Shown here one piece after another: positions 63,346 through 64,000 of a DNA stretch of 64,000 bases. The notes below the pieces were generated by a model. That model searched no databases and was not told where the DNA came from. It saw only the letters and a program-made list of their open reading frames with translations. Location of the stretch: NCBI RefSeq assembly GCF_007991635.1, contig NZ_BJYS01000006.1:140007-204006 (forward strand). Direction: 5' to 3'. Position numbers and translations under genes: made by a program. Positions within the stretch are counted from its first letter, which is position 1; each line of letters begins with the position of its first letter. The stretch comes from Adhaeribacter aerolatus. GTDB lineage: Bacteria; Bacteroidota; Bacteroidia; Cytophagales; Hymenobacteraceae.

Positions 63346-63387
63346 ATAAACCTGATTGCCGGCACAAGGCGGTCAGGTTTATTTTTT
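63346..63387 (+). terminator. Rho-independent terminator after the carboxylesterase gene
   Basis: ATAAACCTGA (63346-63355) and TCAGGTTTAT (63373-63382) form a 10-bp stem, with a short inner CCG/CGG pairing in the loop, followed by TTTTTT (63382-63387). It begins 47 bp after the stop codon. Confidence 0.82.
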
Positions 63388-63535
63388 CAGGCTGTTGTAA
63401 GGTTAGCTGAAATCATTTTCCGGATTATATTTTAACCAAAAAAAATTATAATGGGTTATTTTTCAAAGGATTAACCAACAGAATATATTTTTACTATATT
63501 TAATATGAAAGCTTATTTACCTTAAAACAACTCCG

Positions 63536-63730
63536 ATGAAAAAACGACTTCTTTTGGCTGCTGCTGTTTTGCTCTGCTGGAGCTGCGGTCAGAATTCTTC
63601 GCCGGAAGGCAGAATGACCATGAAGGTGGAGGACTTGCAGCGGCAACTAGACAGCCTGAAATCCCAAAATGCAGCCATACTGGATAGTTTAGGTAAGATA
63701 AAGGAAGTTTTGCAAGCCCAAAGAAAGTAA
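63536..63730 (+). CDS. Small coiled-coil lipoprotein
   Basis: 64 residues. MKKRLLLAAAVLLCWSC is a lipoprotein signal with lipobox CWSC (Cys17). The mature part (about 47 residues) is a heptad-like helix (VEDLQRQLDSLKSQNAAILD followed by SLGKIKEVLQAQ), probably a dimeric or trimeric coiled coil. I do not recognise a named family. The size and form recall murein-lipoprotein-like proteins, but there is no C-terminal Lys anchor context. A longer frame on the opposite strand (63522-63887) has no protein features and is taken as a shadow. Confidence 0.7.
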   Translation: MKKRLLLAAAVLLCWSCGQNSSPEGRMTMKVEDLQRQLDSLKSQNAAILDSLGKIKEVLQAQRK

Positions 63731-63900
63731 AATAATTTGCTTTTGCAGGTTTAGCCCTTATTTCTTCTGTTTTTAGTTTTTGCTTTATGTTTAAATGAGT
63801 TGGTATTAGGGCTAAGGCCGGTGGATAGAGTAGAATACTGTTTAGTTTCAACAACCGCTTACGGCCCGGTTCTTCGGCGGTGAGCATTAAAGTATAAGCT

Positions 63901-64000
63901 ATGAAAATATTTGCGCTACTGTTGTTCTCTTTTCTCTGGCAGGCGAACGTTTATGCCCAAACCGATACCACTTACTGGCGACGCTCCTTTTCTTCGGGCC
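63901..64000 (+). CDS. Exported protein start, probably DUF3078 family (runs off the window)
   Basis: Starts with ATG at 63901 and is open to the end of the window (33 residues). A Sec signal peptide MKIFALLLFSFLWQANVYAQ is followed by TDTTYWRRSFSSG, which resembles the beginning of Bacteroidota DUF3078 outer-membrane beta-barrel proteins (pattern DTTxWxxxFxxGLNxNQ). The family call is tentative because so little is visible. Confidence 0.55.
   Translation, partial: MKIFALLLFSFLWQANVYAQTDTTYWRRSFSSG

Noticed and set aside
63522..63887. 121-codon frame on minus covering the small lipoprotein gene
   Set aside because: No protein-like features, proline/serine-rich low-complexity look, and it opposes a frame with a clear lipoprotein signal.

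Overview
The window looks like a chromosomal segment of a free-living, glycan-degrading Bacteroidota, most likely order Cytophagales (Hymenobacteraceae/Adhaeribacter-like; the taxon is inferred). The reasons are three SusC/SusD pairs, many lipoproteins with short lipoboxes, an ECF sigma/FecR pair, a TTG-N20-TAnnTTTG promoter of the Bacteroidota type, AT-rich intergenic DNA between moderately GC-rich genes, and many carbohydrate-active enzymes. I see no rRNA, tRNA, CRISPR array or intact insertion sequence.

Layout. (1) 1-6128: the start of an MFS transporter, a SusD and a SusC on the minus strand, with a divergent DeoR-type regulator. (2) 6404-23852, all minus: GMC oxidoreductase and its small partner, a CstA-type carrier, three related exported FAD-dependent oxidoreductases (two carrying a golvesin-like C-terminal domain), a SusD, a SusC with an N-terminal STN signalling domain, a FecR anti-sigma factor and an ECF sigma factor. 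Read from the sigma factor down, this is a polysaccharide-utilisation-type locus with trans-envelope signalling and an oxidative enzyme set. (3) 24339-42333: a second locus on minus (SusC, SusD, a large lipoprotein of unknown function, a sodium-solute symporter, a GH2 with FnIII-like repeats, a GH31 and an FAD-dependent oxidoreductase), with a divergent LacI-type regulator and two palindromic operators. (4) 42890-49583, plus: a DUF5916/CBM9-like outer-membrane protein, a MITE-like repeat, then an HGSNAT-like membrane acetyltransferase and a GH20 hexosaminidase. (5) 49699-57933, minus: a compact class II lanthipeptide cluster (precursor, LanM, C39-peptidase ABC exporter, HlyD-type adaptor, DoxX-like membrane protein). 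(6) 58821-64000: an alpha/beta hydrolase lipoprotein, a BNR sialidase-like lipoprotein, a type-B carboxylesterase, a small coiled-coil lipoprotein and the start of a probable DUF3078 protein.

The most notable item is the lanthipeptide cluster. The 76-residue precursor has a mersacidin/lichenicidin-type leader ending in Gly-Gly and a 25-residue core whose CSVSGEC segment matches the [T/S]x[T/S]xEC pattern that binds lipid II in mersacidin-group lantibiotics. A U-tailed hairpin between precursor and LanM gene looks like a built-in expression step-down. Several inverted repeats (45312-45515, 50414-50486, 54162-54278, 9053-9094) look like dispersed non-autonomous elements.
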